A stretch of 64,000 bases of DNA from Hippophae tibetana (GCA_037013495.1 JAZDXN010000026.1:5270001-5334000), one strand, 5' to 3'. Positions 13,851 to 29,800 are shown, numbered from the stretch's first letter. Translations and numbers: made by a program. The notes: generated by a model from the sequence alone, not told the origin.

Positions 13851-16800
13851 TGCCAACCTAGGGTTGTTTCTTTATATTTTAAATAAGTCTCTATTCTTCA
13901 AAAAAAAAGTAAGAAAAGAGAAAAAGAAATAGGATGTCGTTCACATTTTCAAAAACAACAAAACATTTGGTAAGTATGAGTTACAGCTTTCAACGGAGAT
14001 AAGTTTTGAGTCGGGTATCGAAACCGCTATTATAATATATCAAGTCAGAGCTCGTGTCAAATTCCACAATATGTTTTAGTCCCACCAAGGAAAATCGTTT
14101 TTGTATCCAAATTAACACATTTACTTCACTTTCCGAGGGTTTAAAGTTTTTCACGCACCATTTTCATTTTACTTAGTGCTAGTTTAATTCAATAGAGCTA
14201 TAGAGGAGATATTGGTTCCAACCTAGGGTTGTTTCTTTATATTTTCAATAAGTCTCTATTCTTCAAGAAAAGAAATAAGAAAAGAGAAAAAGAAAGAGGA
14301 TGTCGTTCACATTTTCAAAAACAACAAAACATTTGGTAAGTATGAGTTACAGCTTTCAACGGAGATAAGTTTTGACTCGGGTATCGAAACCACTATTAAT
14401 ATATATCAAATCGAAGATCGTATTAAATTACACAATATTTTTTGGTCTCGCCAAAGAAAATCGTTTTTGTACCCAAATTACATCGTTTACATCACTTAAT
14501 AGGTGTTTAAAGTTTGTGACGCACCATTTTCATTTTTCTTATTTCTGGTTTAATTCAATAGAGCTATATAGGAGATATTGGTGCCAACCTAGGGTTGTTT
14601 CTTTATATTTTCAATCAGTCTCTATTCTTCACAAAAAATAAGAGAAGAGAAAAAGAAAGAGTATGTCGTTCACATTTTCAAAAACAACAAAACATTTGGT
14701 AAATATGAGTTACAACTTTCAACAGAGATAACTATTGACTCGGGTATCGAAACCACTATTATAATATATCAAATCGAAGCTCGTATTAAATTACATAATA
14801 TTTTTTGGTCCCGCCAAAGAAAATCGTTTTTGTACCCAAATTTATTCGTTTACATCACTTAATGGGTGTTTAAAGTTTGTGACGCACCATTTTCATTTTT
14901 CTTACTTCTGGTTTAATTCAAGAGCTATATAGGAGATATTGGTGCCGACCTAGGGTTGTTTCTTTATATTTTCAATCAGTCTCTATTCTTCACAAAAAAT
15001 AAGAGAAGAGAAAAAGAATGAGGATGTCGTTCGCATTTTCAAAGACAACAAAACATTTTGTCAATATGAGTTACAACTTTCAATGGAGATAAATTTTGAC
15101 TCGGGTATCGAAACCACTATTATAATATATCAAGTCAGAGCTCGTGTCAAATTACACAATATGTTTTAGTCCCACCAAGGAAAATCGTTTTTGTATCCAA
15201 ATTAACACATTTACTTCACTTTCCGAGGGTTTAAAGTTTGTCACGCACCATTTTCATTTTACTTAGTGCTCGTTTAATTCAATAGAGCTATAGAGGAGAT
15301 ATTGGTTCCAACCTAGGGTTGTTTCTTTATATTTTCAATAAGTCTCTATTCTTCAAGAAAAAAATAAGAAAAGAGAAAAAGAAAGAGGATGTCGTTCACA
15401 TTTTCAAAAACAACAAAACATTTGGTAAGTATGAGTTACAGCTTCCAACGGAGATAAGTTTTGACTCGGGTATCGAAACCACTATTAATATATATCAAAT
15501 CGAAGATCGTATTAAATTACACAATATTTTTTGCTCTCGCCAAAGAAAATCGTTTTTGTACCCAAATTACATCGTTTACATCACTTAATAGGTGTTTAAA
15601 GTTTGTGACGCACCATTTTCATTTTTCTTATTTCTGGTTTAATTCAATAGAGCTATATAGGAGATATTGTTGCCAACCTAGGGTTGTTTCTTTATATTTT
15701 CAATCAGTCTCTATTCTTCACAAAAAATAAGAGAAGAGAAAAAGAAAGAGTATGTCGTTCACATTTTCAAAAAGAACAAAACATTTGGTAATTATGAGTT
15801 ACAACTTTCAACATAGATAACTATAGACTCGGGTATCGAAACCACTATTCTAATATACCAAATCGAAGCTCGTATTAAATTACATAATATTTTTTGGTCC
15901 CGCCAAAGAAAATCGTTTTTGTACCCAAATTTATTCGTTTACATCACTTAATGGGTGTTTAAAGTTTGTGACGCACCATTTTTATTTTTCTTACTTCTGG
16001 TTTAATTCAATAGAGCTATATAGGAGATATTGGTGCCGACCTAGGGTTGTTTCTTTATATTTTCAATCAGTCTCTATTCTTCACAAAAAATAAGAGAAGA
16101 GAAAAAGAAAGAGGATGTCGTTCGCATTTTCAAAGACAACAAAACATTTTGTCAATATGAGTTACAACTTTCAACGGAGATAAATTTTGACTCGGGTATC
16201 GAAACCGCTATTATAATATATCAAGTCAGAGCTCGTGTCAAATTACACAATATTTTTTAGTCCCACCAAGGAAAATCGTTTTTGTATCCAAATTAACACA
16301 TTTACTTCACTTTCCGAGGGTTTAAAGTTTTTCACGCACCATTTTCATTTTACTTAGTGCTCCTTTAATTCAATAGAGCTATAGAGGAGATATTGGTTCC
16401 AACCTAGGGTTGTTTCTTTATATTTTCAATAAGTCTCTATTCTTCAAGAAAAAAATAAGAAAAGAGAAAAAGAAAGAGGATGTCGTTCACATTTTCAAAA
16501 ACAACAAAACATTTGGTAAGTATGAGTTACAGCTTTCAACGGAGATAAGTTTTGACTCGGGTATCGAAACCACTATTAATATATATCAAATCGAAGATCG
16601 TATTAAATTACACAATATTTTTTGGTCTCGCCAAAGAAAATCGTTTTTGTACCCAAATTACATCGTTTACATCACTTAATAGGTGTTTAAAGTTTGTGAC
16701 GCACCATTTTCATTTTTCTGATTTCTGGTTTAATTCAATAGAGCTATATAGGATATATTGGTGCCAACCTAGGGTTGTTTCTTTATATTTTCAATCAGTC

Positions 16801-17180
16801 TCTATTCTTCACAAAAAATAAGAGAAGAGAAAAAGAAAGAGTATGTCGTTCACATTTTCAAAAAGAACAAAACATTTGGTAATTATGAGTTACAACTTTC
16901 AACAGAGATAACTATTGACTCGGGTATCGAAACCACTATTATAATATATCAAATCGAAGCTCGTATTAAATTACATAATATGTTTTGGTCGCGCCAAAGA
17001 AAATCGTTTTTGTACCCAAATTTATTCGTTTACATCACTTAATGGGTGTTTAAAGTTTGTGACGCACCGTTTTCATTTTTCTTACTTCTGGTTTAATTCA
17101 ATAGAGCTATATAAGAGATATTGGTGCCAACCTAGGGTTGTTTCTTTATATTTTCAATTAGTCTCTATTCTTCACAAAAA
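13812..17180 (+). repeat. Satellite block duplicated at offset 3638 bp, copy 1
   Basis: A ten-monomer block matches 17450-20818 at offset 3638 bp. Shared diagnostic variants include TTCAAGAGCTATATAGG (loss of ATA at the monomer join, about 14917 and 18556), AAAAAGAATGAGGATG, GCTTCCAACGG, TTTTTTGCTCTCGCC, and a TTTCTGATTTCTGG variant. Several single-base differences separate the copies. Limits are approximate. Confidence 0.82.
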
Positions 17181-17449
17181 ATAAGAGAAGGGAAAAAAGA
17201 AAGAGGATGTCGTTCGCATTTTCAAAGACAACAAAACATTTTGTCAATATGAGTTACAACTTTCAACGGAGATAAATTTTGACTCGGGTATCGAAACCGC
17301 TATTATATTATATCAAGTCAGAGCTCGTGTCAAATTACACAATATGTTTTAGTCCCACCAAGGAAAATCGTTTTTGTACCCAAATTTACACATTTACTTC
17401 ACTTTCCGAGGGTTTAAAGTTTTTCACGCACCATTTTCATTTTACTTAT

Positions 17450-20400
17450 TGCTAGTTTAATTCAATAGAGCTATAGAGGAGATATTGGTGCCAACCTAGG
17501 GTTGTTTCTTTATATTTTAAATAAGTCTCTATTCTTCAAAAAAAAAGTAAGAAAAGAGAAAAAGAAATAGGATGTCGTTCACATTTTCAAAAACAACAAA
17601 ACATTTGGTAAGTATGAGTTACAGCTTTCAACGGAGATAAGTTTTGACTCGGGTATCGAAACCGCTATTATAATATATCAAGTCAGAGCTCGTGTCAAAT
17701 TCCACAATATGTTTTAGTCCCACCAAGGAAAATCGTTTTTGTATCCAAATTAACACATTTACTTCACTTTCCGAGGGTTTAAAGTTTTTCACGCACCATT
17801 TTCATTTTACTTAGTGCTAGTTTAATTCAATAGAGCTATAGAGGAGATATTGGTTCCAACCTAGGGTTGTTTCTTTATATTTTCAATAAGTCTCTATTCT
17901 TCAAGAAAAGAAATAAGAAAAGAGAAAAAGAAAGAGGATGTCGTTCACATTTTCAAAAACAACAAAACATTTGGTAAGTATGAGTTACAGCTTTCAACGG
18001 AGATAAGTTTTGACTCGGGTATCGAAACCACTATTAATATATATCAAATCGAAGATCGTATTAAATTACACAATATTTTTTGGTCTCGCCAAAGAAAATC
18101 GTTTTTGTACCCAAATTACATCGTTTACATCACTTAATAGGTGTTTAAAGTTTGTGACGCACCATTTTCATTTTTCTTATTTCTGGTTTAATTCAATAGA
18201 GCTATATAGGAGATATTGGTGCCAACCTAGGGTTGTTTCTTTATATTTTCAATCAGTCTCTATTCTTCACAAAAAATAAGAGAAGAGAAAAAGAAAGAGT
18301 ATGTCGTTCACATTTTCAAAAACAACAAAACATTTGGTAAATATGAGTTACAACTTTCAACAGAGATAACTATTGACTCGGGTATCGAAACCACTATTAT
18401 AATATATCAAATCGAAGCTCGTATTAAATTACATAATATGTTTTGGTCCCGCCAAAGAAAATCGTTTTTGTACCCAAATTTATTCGTTTACATCACTTAA
18501 TGGGTGTTTAAAGTTTGTGACGCACCATTTTCATTTTTCTTACTTCTGGTTTAATTCAAGAGCTATATAGGAGATATTGGTGCCGACCTAGGGTTGTTTC
18601 TTTATATTTTCAATCAGTCTCTATTCTTCACAAAAAATAAGAGAAGAGAAAAAGAATGAGGATGTCGTTCGCATTTTCAAAGACAACAAAACATTTTGTC
18701 AATATGAGTTACAACTTTCAATGGAGATAAATTTTGACTCGGGTATCGAAACCACTATTATAATATATCAAGTCAGAGCTCGTGTCAAATTACACAATAT
18801 GTTTTAGTCCCACCAAGGAAAATCGTTTTTGTATCCAAATTAACACATTTACTTCACTTTCCGAGGGTTTAAGGTTTGTCACGCACCATTTTCATTTTAC
18901 TTAGTGCTCGTTTAATTCAATAGAGCTATAGAGGAGATATTGGTTCCAACCTAGGGTTGTTTCTTTATATTTTCAATAAGTCTCTATTCTTCAAGAAAAA
19001 AATAAGAAAAGAGAAAAAGAAAGAGGATGTCGTTCACATTTTCAAAAACAACAAAACATTTGGTAAGTATGAGTTACAGCTTCCAACGGAGATAAGTTTT
19101 GACTCGGGTATCGAAACCACTATTAATATATATCAAATCGAAGATCGTATTAAATTACACAATATTTTTTGCTCTCGCCAAAGAAAATCGTTTTTGTACC
19201 CAAATTACATCGTTTACATCACTTAATAGGTGTTTAAAGTTTGTGACGCACCATTTTCATTTTTCTTATTTCTGGTTTAATTCAATAGAGCTATATAGGA
19301 GATATTGTTGCCAACCTAGGGTTGTTTCTTTATATTTTCAATCAGTCTCTATTCTTCACAAAAAATAAGAGAAGAGAAAAAGAAAGAGTATGTCGTTCAC
19401 ATTTTCAAAAAGAACAAAACATTTGGTAATTATGAGTTACAACTTTCAACATAGATAACTATAGACTCGGGTATCGAAACCACTATTCTAATATACCAAA
19501 TCGAAGCTCGTATTAAATTACATAATATTTTTTGGTCCCGCCAAAGAAAATCGTTTTTGTACCCAAATTTATTCGTTTACATCACTTAATGGGTTTTTAA
19601 AGTTTGTGACGCACCATTTTTATTTTTCTTACTTCTGGTTTAATTCAATAGAGCTATATAGGAGATATTGGTGCCGACCTAGGGTTGTTTCTTTATATTT
19701 TCAATCAGTCTCTATTCTTCACAAAAAATAAGAGAAGAGAAAAAGAAAGAGGATGTCGTTCGCATTTTCAAAGACAACAAAACATTTTGTCAATATGAGT
19801 TACAACTTTCAACGGAGATAAATTTTGACTCGGGTATCGAAACCGCTATTATAATATATCAAGTCAGAGCTCGTGTCAAATTACACAATATTTTTTAGTC
19901 CCACCAAGGAAAATCGTTTTTGTATCCAAATTAACACATTTACTTCACTTTCCGAGGGTTTAAAGTTTTTCACGCACCATTTTCATTTTACTTAGTGCTC
20001 GTTTAATTCAATAGAGCTATAGAGGAGATATTGGTTCCAACCTAGGGTTGTTTCTTTATATTTTCAATAAGTCTCTATTCTTCAAGAAAAAAATAAGAAA
20101 AGAGAAAAAGAAAGAGGATGTCGTTCACATTTTCAAAAACAACAAAACATTTGGTAAGTATGAGTTATAGCTTTCAACGGAGATAAGTTTTGACTCGGGT
20201 ATCGAAACCACTATTAATATATATCAAATCGAAGATCGTATTAAATTACACAATATTTTTTGGTCTCGCCAAAGAAAATCGTTTTTGTACCCAAATTACA
20301 TCGTTTACATCACTTAATAGGTGTTTAAAGTTTGTGACGCACCATTTTCATTTTTCTGATTTCTGGTTTAATTCAATAGAGCTATATAGGAGATATTGGT

Positions 20401-20818
20401 GCCAACCTAGGGTTGTTTCTTTATATTTTCAATCAGTCTCTATTCTTCACAAAAAATAAGAGAAGAGAAAAAGAAAGAGTATGTCGTTCACATTTTCAAA
20501 AAGAACAAAACATTTGGTAATTATGAGTTACAACTTTCAACAGAGATAACTATTGACTCGGGTATCGAAACCACTATTATAATATATCAAATCGAAGCTC
20601 GTATTAAATTACATAATATATTTTGGTCGCGCCAAAGAAAATCGTTTTTGTACCCAAATTTATTCGTTTACATCACTTAATGGGTGTTTAAAGTTTGTGA
20701 CGCACCGTTTTCATTTTTCTTACTTCTGGTTTAATTCAATAGAGCTATATAGGAGATATTGGTGCCAACCTAGGGTTGTTTCTTTATATTTTCAATCAGT
20801 CTCTATTCTTCACAAAAA
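17450..20818 (+). repeat. Satellite block duplicated at offset 3638 bp, copy 2
   Basis: This is the second copy of the ten-monomer block. Differences from copy 1 include GGGTTTTTAAAG at about 19590 (GGGTGTTTAAAG in copy 1), GAGTTATAGC at 20162, and GGAGATATTGG at 20389 where copy 1 has GGATATATTGG. It ends where copy 1 has AAGGGAAAAAAG and this copy has AAGAGAAAAAG. Confidence 0.82.
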
Positions 20819-23800
20819 ATAAGAGAAGAGAAAAAGAAAGAGGATGTCGTTCGCATTTTCAAAGACAACAAAACATTTTGTCAATATGAGTTACAACTTT
20901 CAATGGAGATAAATTTTGACTCGGGTATCGAAACCACTATTATAATATATCAAGTCAGAGCTCGTGTCAAATTACACAATATGTTTTAGTCCCACCAAGG
21001 AAAATCGTTTTTGTATCCAAATTAACACATTTACTTCACTTTCCGAGGGTTTAAAGTTTTTCACGCACCATTTTCATTTTACTTAGTGCTCGTTTAATTC
21101 AATAGAGCTATAGAGGAGATATTGGTTCCAACCTAGGGTTGTTTCTTTATATTTTCAATAAGTCTCTATTCTTCAAGAAAAAAATAAGAAAAGAGAAAAA
21201 GAAAGAGGATGTCGTTCACATTTTCAAAAACAACAAAACATTTGGTAAGTATGAGTTACAGCTTTCAACGGAGATAAGTTTTGACTCGGGTATCGAAACC
21301 ACTATTAATATATATCAAATCGAAGATCGTATTAAATTACACAATATTTTTTGGTCTCGCCAAAGAAAATCGTTTTTGTACCCAAATTACATCGTTTACA
21401 TCACTTAATAGGTGTTTAAAGTTTGTGACGCACCATTTTCATTTTTCTGATTTCTGGTTTAATTCAATAGAGCTATATAGGAGATATTGTTGCCAACCTA
21501 GGGTTGTTTCTTTATATTTTCAATCAGTCTCTATTCTTCACAAAAAATAAGAGAAGAGAAAAAGAAAGAGTATGTCGTTCACATTTTCAAAAAGAACAAA
21601 ACATTTGGTAATTATGAGTTACAACTTTCAACAGAGATAACTATTGACTCGGGTATCGAAACCATTATTAACATATATCAAATCGAAGCTCGTATTAAAT
21701 TACACAATATTTTTTGGTCCCGCCATAGAAAATCGTTTTTGTACCCAAATTTATTCGTTTACATCACTTAATGGGTGTTTCAAGTTTGTGACGCACCATT
21801 TTCATTTTTCTTACTTTTGGTTTAATTCAATAGAGCTATATAGGAGATATTGGTGCCGACCTAGGGTTGTTTCTTTATATTTTCAATCAGTCTCTATTCT
21901 TCACAAAAAATAAGAGAAGAGAAAAAGAAAGAGTATGTCGTTCACATTTTCAAAAACAACAAAACATTTGGTAAATATGAGTTACAGCTTTCAATGGAGA
22001 TAACTTTTTGACTCGGGTATCGAAACCATTATTAACATATATCAAATCGAAGCACGTATTAAATTACATAATATTTTTTGGTCCCGCCAAAGAAAATCGT
22101 TTTTGTACCCAAATTTATTCGTTTACATCACTTAATGGGTGTTTAAAGTTTGTGACGCACCATTTTCATTTTTCTTACTTCTGGTTTAATTCAATAGAGC
22201 TATATAGGAGATATTGGTGCCGACCTAGGGTTGTTTCTTTATATTTTCAATCAGTCTCTATTCTTCACAAAAAATAAGAGAAGAGAAAAAGAAAGAGGAT
22301 GTCGTTCGCATTTTCAAAAACAACAAAACATTTTGTCAATATGAGTTACAACTTTCGACGGAGATAAATTTTGACTCGGGTATCGAAACCACTATTATAA
22401 TATATCAAGTCAGAGCTCGTGTCAAATTACACAATATGTTTTAGTCCCACCAAGGAAAATCGTTTTTGTATCCAAATTAACACATTTACTTCACTTTCCG
22501 AGGGTTTAAAGTTTGTCACGCACCATTTTCATTTTACTTAGTGCTCGTTTAATTCAATAGAGCTATAGAGGAGATATTGGTTCCAACCTAGGGTTGTTTC
22601 TTTATATTTTCAATAAGTCTCTATTCTTCAAGAAAAAAATAAGAAAAGAGAAAAAGAAAGAGGATGTCGTTCACATTTTCAAAAACAACAAAACATTTGG
22701 TAAGTATGAGTTACAGCTTCCAACGGAGATAAGTTTTGACTCGGGTATCGAAACCACTATTAATATATATCAAATCGAAGATCGTATTAAATTACACAAT
22801 ATTTTTTGCTCTCGCCAAAGAAAATCGTTTTTGTACCCAAATTACATCGTTTACATCACTTAATAGGTGTTTAAAGTTTGTGACGCACCATTTTCATTTT
22901 TCTTATTTCTGGTTTAATTCAGTAGAGCTATATAGGAGATATTGTTGCCAACCTAGGGTTGTTTCTTTATATTTTCAATCAGTCTCTATTCTTCACAAAA
23001 AATAAGAGAAGAGAAAAAGAAAGAGTATGTCGTTCACATTTTCAAAAAGAACAAAACATTTGGTAATTATGAGTTACAACTTTCAACAGAGATAACTATT
23101 GACTCGGGTATCGAAACCACTATTATAATATATCAAATCGAAGCTCGTATTAAATTACATAATATGTTTGGGTCCCGCCAAAGAAAATCGTTTTTGTACC
23201 CAAATTTATTCGTTTACATCACTTAATGGGTGTTTAAAGTTTGTGACGCACCATTTTCATTTTTCTTACTTCTGGTTTAATTCAATAGAGCTATATAGGA
23301 GATATTGGTGCCAACCTAGGGTTGTTTCTTTATATTTTCAATTAGTCTCTATTCTTCACAAAAAATAAGAGAAGAGAAAAAGAAAGAGGATGTCGTTCGC
23401 ATTTTCAAAGACAACAAAACATTTTGTCAATATGAGTTACAACTTTCAACGGAGATAAATTTTGACTCGGGTATCGAAACCGCTATTATAATATATCAAG
23501 TCAGAGCTCGTGTCAAATTACACAATATGTTTTAGTCCCACCAAGGAAAATCGTTTTTGTACCCAAATTAACACATTTACTTCACTTTCCGAGGGTTTAA
23601 AGTTTTTCACGCACCATTTTCATTTTACTTAGTGCTAGTTTAATTCAATAGAGCTATAGAGGAGATATTGGTTCCAACCTAGGGTTGTTTCTTTATATTT
23701 TCAATAAGTCTCTATTCTTCAAGAAAAAAATAAGAAAAGAGAAAAAGAAAGAGGATGTCGTTCACATTTTCAAAAACAACAAAACATTTGGTAAGTATGA

Positions 23801-26800
23801 GTTACAGCTTCCAACGGAGATAAGTTTTGACTCGGGTATCGAAACCACTATTAATATATATCAAATCGAAGCTCGTATTAAATAAACAATATTTTTTGGT
23901 CCCGCCAAAGAAAATCGTTTTTGTACCCAAATTACATCGTTTACATCACTTAATAGGTGTTTAAAGTTTGTGACGCACCATTTTCATTTATCTTACTTCT
24001 GGTTTAATTCAATAGAGCTATATAGGAGATATTGGTGCCAACCTAGGGTTGTTTCTTTATATTTTCAATCAGTCTCTATTCTTCACAAAAAATAAGAGAA
24101 GAGAAAAAGAAAGAGTATGTCGTTCACATTTTCAAAAACAACAAAACATTTGGTAAATATGAGTTAGAGCTTTCAATGGAGATAACTTTTGACTCGGGTA
24201 TCGAAACCATTATTAACATATATCAAATCGAAGCTCGTATTAAATTACACAATATTTTTTGGTCCCGCCATAGCAAATCGTTTTTGTACCCAAATTTATT
24301 CGTTTACATCACTTAATGGGTGTTTCAAGTTTGTGACGCACCATTTTCATTTTTCTTACTTCTGGTTTAATTCAATAGAGCTATATAGGAGATATTGGTG
24401 CCGACCTAGGGTTGTTTCTTTATATTTTCAATCAGTCTCTATTCTTCACAAAAAATAAGAGAAGAGAAAAAGAAAGAGTATGTCGTTCACATTTTCAAAA
24501 ACAACAAAACATTTGGTAAATATGAGTTACAGCTTTCAATGGAGATAACTTTTGACTCGGGTATCGAAACCATTATTAACATATATCAAATCGAAGCTCG
24601 TATTAAATTACATAATATTTTTTGGTCCCGCCAAAGAAAATCGTTTTTGTACCCAAATTTATTCGTTTACATCACTTAATGGGTGTTTAAAGTTTGTGAC
24701 GCACCATTTTCATTTTTCTTACTTCTGGTTTAATTCAATAGAGCTATAGAGGATATATTGGTTCCAACCTAGGGTTGTTTCTTTATATTTTCAATAAGTC
24801 TCTATTCTTCAAGAAAAAAATAAGAAAAGAGAAAAAGAAAGAGGATGTCGTTCACATTTTCAAAAACAACAAAACATTTGGTAAGTATGAGTTACAGCTT
24901 CCAACGGAGATAAGTTTTGACTCGGGTATCGAAACCACTATTAATATATATCAAATCGAAGATCGTATTAAATTACACAATATTTTTTGCTCTCGCCAAA
25001 GAAAATCGTTTTTGTACCCAAATTACATCATTTACATCACTTAATAGGTGTTTAAAGTTTGTGACGCACCATTTTCATTTTTCTTATTTCTGGTTTAATT
25101 CAATAGAGCTATATAGGAGATATTGTTGCCAACCTAGGGTTGTTTCTTTATATTTTCAATCAGTCTCTATTCTTCACAAAAAATAAGAGAAGAGAAAAAG
25201 AAAGAGTATGTCGTTCACATTTTCAAAAAGAACAAAACATTTGGTAATTATGAGTTACAACTTTCAACAGAGATAACTATTGACTCGGGTATCGAAACCA
25301 CTATTATAATATATCAAATCGAAGCTCGTATTAAATTACATAATATGTTTGGGTCCCGCCAAAGAAAATCGTTTTTGTACCCAAATTTATTCGTTTACAT
25401 CACTTAATGGGTGTTTAAAGTTTGTGACGCACCATTTTCATTTTTCTTACTTCTGGTTTAATTCAATAGAGCTATGTAGGAGATATTGGTGCCAACCTAG
25501 GGTTGTTTCTTTATATTTTCAATTAGTCTCTATTCTTCACAAAAAATAAGAGAAGAGAAAAAGAAAGAGGATGTCGTTCGCATTTTCAAAGACAACAAAA
25601 CATTTTGTCAATATGAGTTACAACTTTCAACGGAGATAAATTTTGACTCGGGTATCGAAACCGCTATTATAATATATCAAGTCAGAGCTCGTGTCAAATT
25701 ACACAATATGTTTTAGTCCCACCAAGGAAAATCGTTTTTGTACCCAAATTAACACATTTACTTCACTTTCCGAGGGTTTAAAGTTTTTCACGCACCATTT
25801 TCATTTTACTTAGTGCTAGTTTAATTCAATAGAGCTATAGAGGAGATATTGGTGCCAACCTAGGGTTGTTTCTTTATATTTTCAATAAGTCTCTATTCTT
25901 CAAGAAAAAAATAAGAAAAGAGAAAAAGAAAGAGGATGTCGTTCACATTTTCAAAAACAACAAAACATTTGGTAAGTATGAGTTACAGCTTTCAACGGAG
26001 ATAAGTTTTGACTCGGGTATCGAAACCACTATTAATATATATCAAATCGAAGATCGTATTAAATTACACAATATTTTTTGGTCCCGCCAAAGAAAATCGT
26101 TTTTGTACCCAAATTACATCGTTTACTTCACTTAATAGGTGTTTAAAGTTTGTGACGCACCATTTTCATTTTTCTTATTTCTGGTTTAATTCAATAGAGC
26201 TATATAGGAGATATTGGTGCCAACCTAGGGTTGTTTCTTTATATTTTCAATCAGTCTCTATTCTTCACAAAAAATAAGAGAAGAGAAAAAGAAATAGTAT
26301 TTCGTTCACATTTTCAAAAACAACAAAACATTTGGTAATTATGAGTTACAACTTTCAACAGAGATAACTGTTGACTCGGGTATCGAAACCACTATTATAA
26401 TATATCAAATTGAAGCTCGTATTAAATTACATAATATTTTTTGGTCCCGCCAAAGAAAATCGTTTTTGTACCCATATTTATTCGTTTACATCACTTAATG
26501 GGTGTTTAAAGTTTGTGACGCACCATTTTCATTTTTCTTACTTCTGGTTTAATTCAATAGAGCTATATAGGAGATATTGGTGCCGACCTAGGGTTGTTTC
26601 TTTATATTTTCAATCAGTCTCTATTCTTCACAAAAAATAAGAGAAGAGAAAAAGAAAGAGGATGTCGTTCGCATTTTCAAAGACAACAAAACATTTTGTC
26701 AATATGAGTTACAACTTTCAACGGAGATAAATTTTGACTCGGGTATCGAAACCGCTATTATAATATATCAAGTCAGAGCTCGTGTCAAATTACACAATAT

Positions 26801-29800
26801 TTCTTAGTCCCACCAAGGAAAATCGTTTTTGTATCCAAATTAACACATTTACTTCACTTTCCGAGGGTTTAAAGTTTTTCACGCACCATTTTCATTTTAC
26901 TTAGTGCTCGTTTAATTCAATAGAGCTATAGAGGAGATATTGGTTCCAACCTAGGGTTGTTTCTTTATATTTTCAATAAGTCTCTATTCTTCAAGAAAAA
27001 AATAAGAAAAGAGAAAAAGAAAGAGGATGTCGTTCACATTTTCAAAAACAACAAAACATTTGGTAAGTATGAGTTACAGCTTCCAACGGAGATAAGTTTT
27101 GACTCGGGTATCGAAACCACTATTAATATATATCAAATCGAAGATCGTATTAAATTACACAATATTTTTTGCTCTCGCCAAAGAAAATCGTTTTTGTACC
27201 CAAATTACATCGTTTACATCACTTAATAGGTGTTTAAAGTTTGTGACGCACCATTTTCATTTTTCTTATTTCTGGTTTAATTCAATAGAGCTATATAGGA
27301 GATATTGTTGCCAACCTAGGGTTGTTTCTTTATATTTTCAATCAGTCTCTATTCTTCACAAAAAATAAGAGAAGAGAAAAAGAAAGAGTATGTCGTTCAC
27401 ATTTTCAAAAAGAACAAAACATTTGGTAATTATGAGTTACAACTTTCAACATAGATAACTATTGACTCGGGTATCGAAACCAATATTATAATATACCAAA
27501 TCGAAGCTCGTATTAAATTACATAATATTTTTTGGTCCCGCCAAAGAAAATCGTTTTTGTACCCAAATTTATTCGTTTACATCACTTAATGGGTGTTTAA
27601 AGTTTGTGACGCACCATTTTTATTTTTCTTACTTCTGGTTTAATTCAATAGAGCTATATAGGAGATATTGGTGCCGACCTAGGGTTGTTTCTTTATATTT
27701 TCAATCAGTCTCTATTCTTCACAAAAAATAAGAGAAGAGAAAAAGAAAGAGGATGTCGTTCGCATTTTCAAAGACAACAAAACATTTTGTCAATATGAGT
27801 TACAACTTTCAACGGAGATAAATTTTGACTCGGGTATCGAAACCGCTATTATAATATATCAAGTCAGAGCTCGTGTCAAATTAAACAATATTTTTTAGTC
27901 CCACCAAGGAAAATCGTTTTTGTATCCAAATTAACACATTTACTTCATTTTCCGAGGGTTTAAAGTTTTTCACGCACCATTTTCATTTTACTTAGTGCTC
28001 GTTTAATTCAATAGAGCTATAGAGGAGATATTGGTTCCAACCTAGGGTTGTTTCTTTATATTTTCAATAAGTCTCTATTCTTCAAGAAAAAAATAAGAAA
28101 AGAGAAAAAGAAAGAGGATGTCGTTCACATTTTCAAAAACAACAAAACATTTGGTAAGTATGAGTTACAGCTTTCAACGGAGATAAGTTTTGACTCGGGT
28201 ATCGAAACCACTATTAATATATATCAAATCGAAGATCGTATTAAATTACACAATATTTTTTGCTCTCGCCAAAGAAAATCGTTTTTGTACCCAAATTACA
28301 TCGTTTACATCACTTAATAGGTGTTTAAAGTTTGTGACGCACCATTTTCATTTTTCTTATTTCTGGTTTAATTCAATAGAGCTATATAGGAGATATTGTT
28401 GCCAACCTAGGGTTGTTTCTTTATATTTTCAATCAGTCTCTATTCTTCACAAAAAATAAGAGAAGAGAAAAAGAAAGAGTATGTCGTTCACATTTTCAAA
28501 AAGAACAAAACATTTGGTAAGTATGAGTTACAGCTTTCAACGGAGATAAGTTTTGACTCGGGTATCGAAACCACTATTAATATATATCAAATCGAAGATC
28601 GTATTAAATTACACAATATTTTTTGCTCTCGCCAAAGAAAATCGTTTTTGTACCCAAATTACATCGTTTACATCACTTAATAGGTGTTTAAAGTTTGTGA
28701 CGCACCATTTTCATTTTTCTTATTTCTGGTTTAATTCAATAGAGCTATATAGGAGATATTGTTGCCAACCTAGGGTTGTTTCTTTATATTTTCAATCAGT
28801 CTCTATTCTTCACAAAAAATAAGAGAAGAGAAAAAGAAAGAGTATGTCGTTCACATTTTCAAAAAGAACAAAACATTTGGTAATTATGAGTTATAACTTT
28901 CAACAGAGATAACTATTGACTCGGGTATCGAAACCACTATTATAATATATCAAATCGAAGCTCGTATTAAATTACATAATATGTTTGGGTCCCGCCAAAG
29001 AAAATCGTTTTTGTACCCAAATTTATTCGTTTACATCACTTAATGGGTGTTTAAAGTTTGTGACGCACCATTTTCATTTTTCTTACTTCTGGTTTAATTC
29101 AATAGAGCTATATAGGAGATATTGGTGCCGTCCTAGGGTTGTTTCTTTATATTTTCAATCAGTCTATATTCTTCACAAAAAATAAGAGAAGAGAAAAAGA
29201 AAGAGGATGTCGTTCGCATTTTCAAAGACAACAAAACATTTTGTCAATATGAGTTACAACTTTCAACGGAGATAAATTTTGACTCGGGTATCGAAACCGC
29301 TATTATAATATATCAAGTCAGAGCTCGTGTCAAATTACACAATATGTTTTAGTCCCACCAAGGAAAATCCTTTTTGTACCCAAATTAACACATTTACTTC
29401 ACTTTCCGAGGGTTTAAAGTTTTTCACGCACCATTTTCATTTTACTTAGTGCTAGTTTAATTCAATAGAGCTATAGAGGAGATATTGGTGCCAACCTAGG
29501 GTTGTTTCTTTATATTTTCAATAAGTCTCTATTCTTCAAGAAAAAAATAAGAAAAGAGAAAAAGAAAGAGGATGTCGTTCACATTTTCAAAAACAACAAA
29601 ACATTTGGTAAGTATGAGTTACAGCTTTCAACGGAGATAAGTTTTGACTCGGGTATCGAAACCACTATTAATATATATCAAATCGAAGATCGTATTAAAT
29701 TACACAATATTTTTTGGTCCCGCCAAAGAAAATCGTTTTTGTACCCAAATTACATCGTTTACTTCACTTAATAGGTGTTTAAAGTTTGTGACGCACCATT

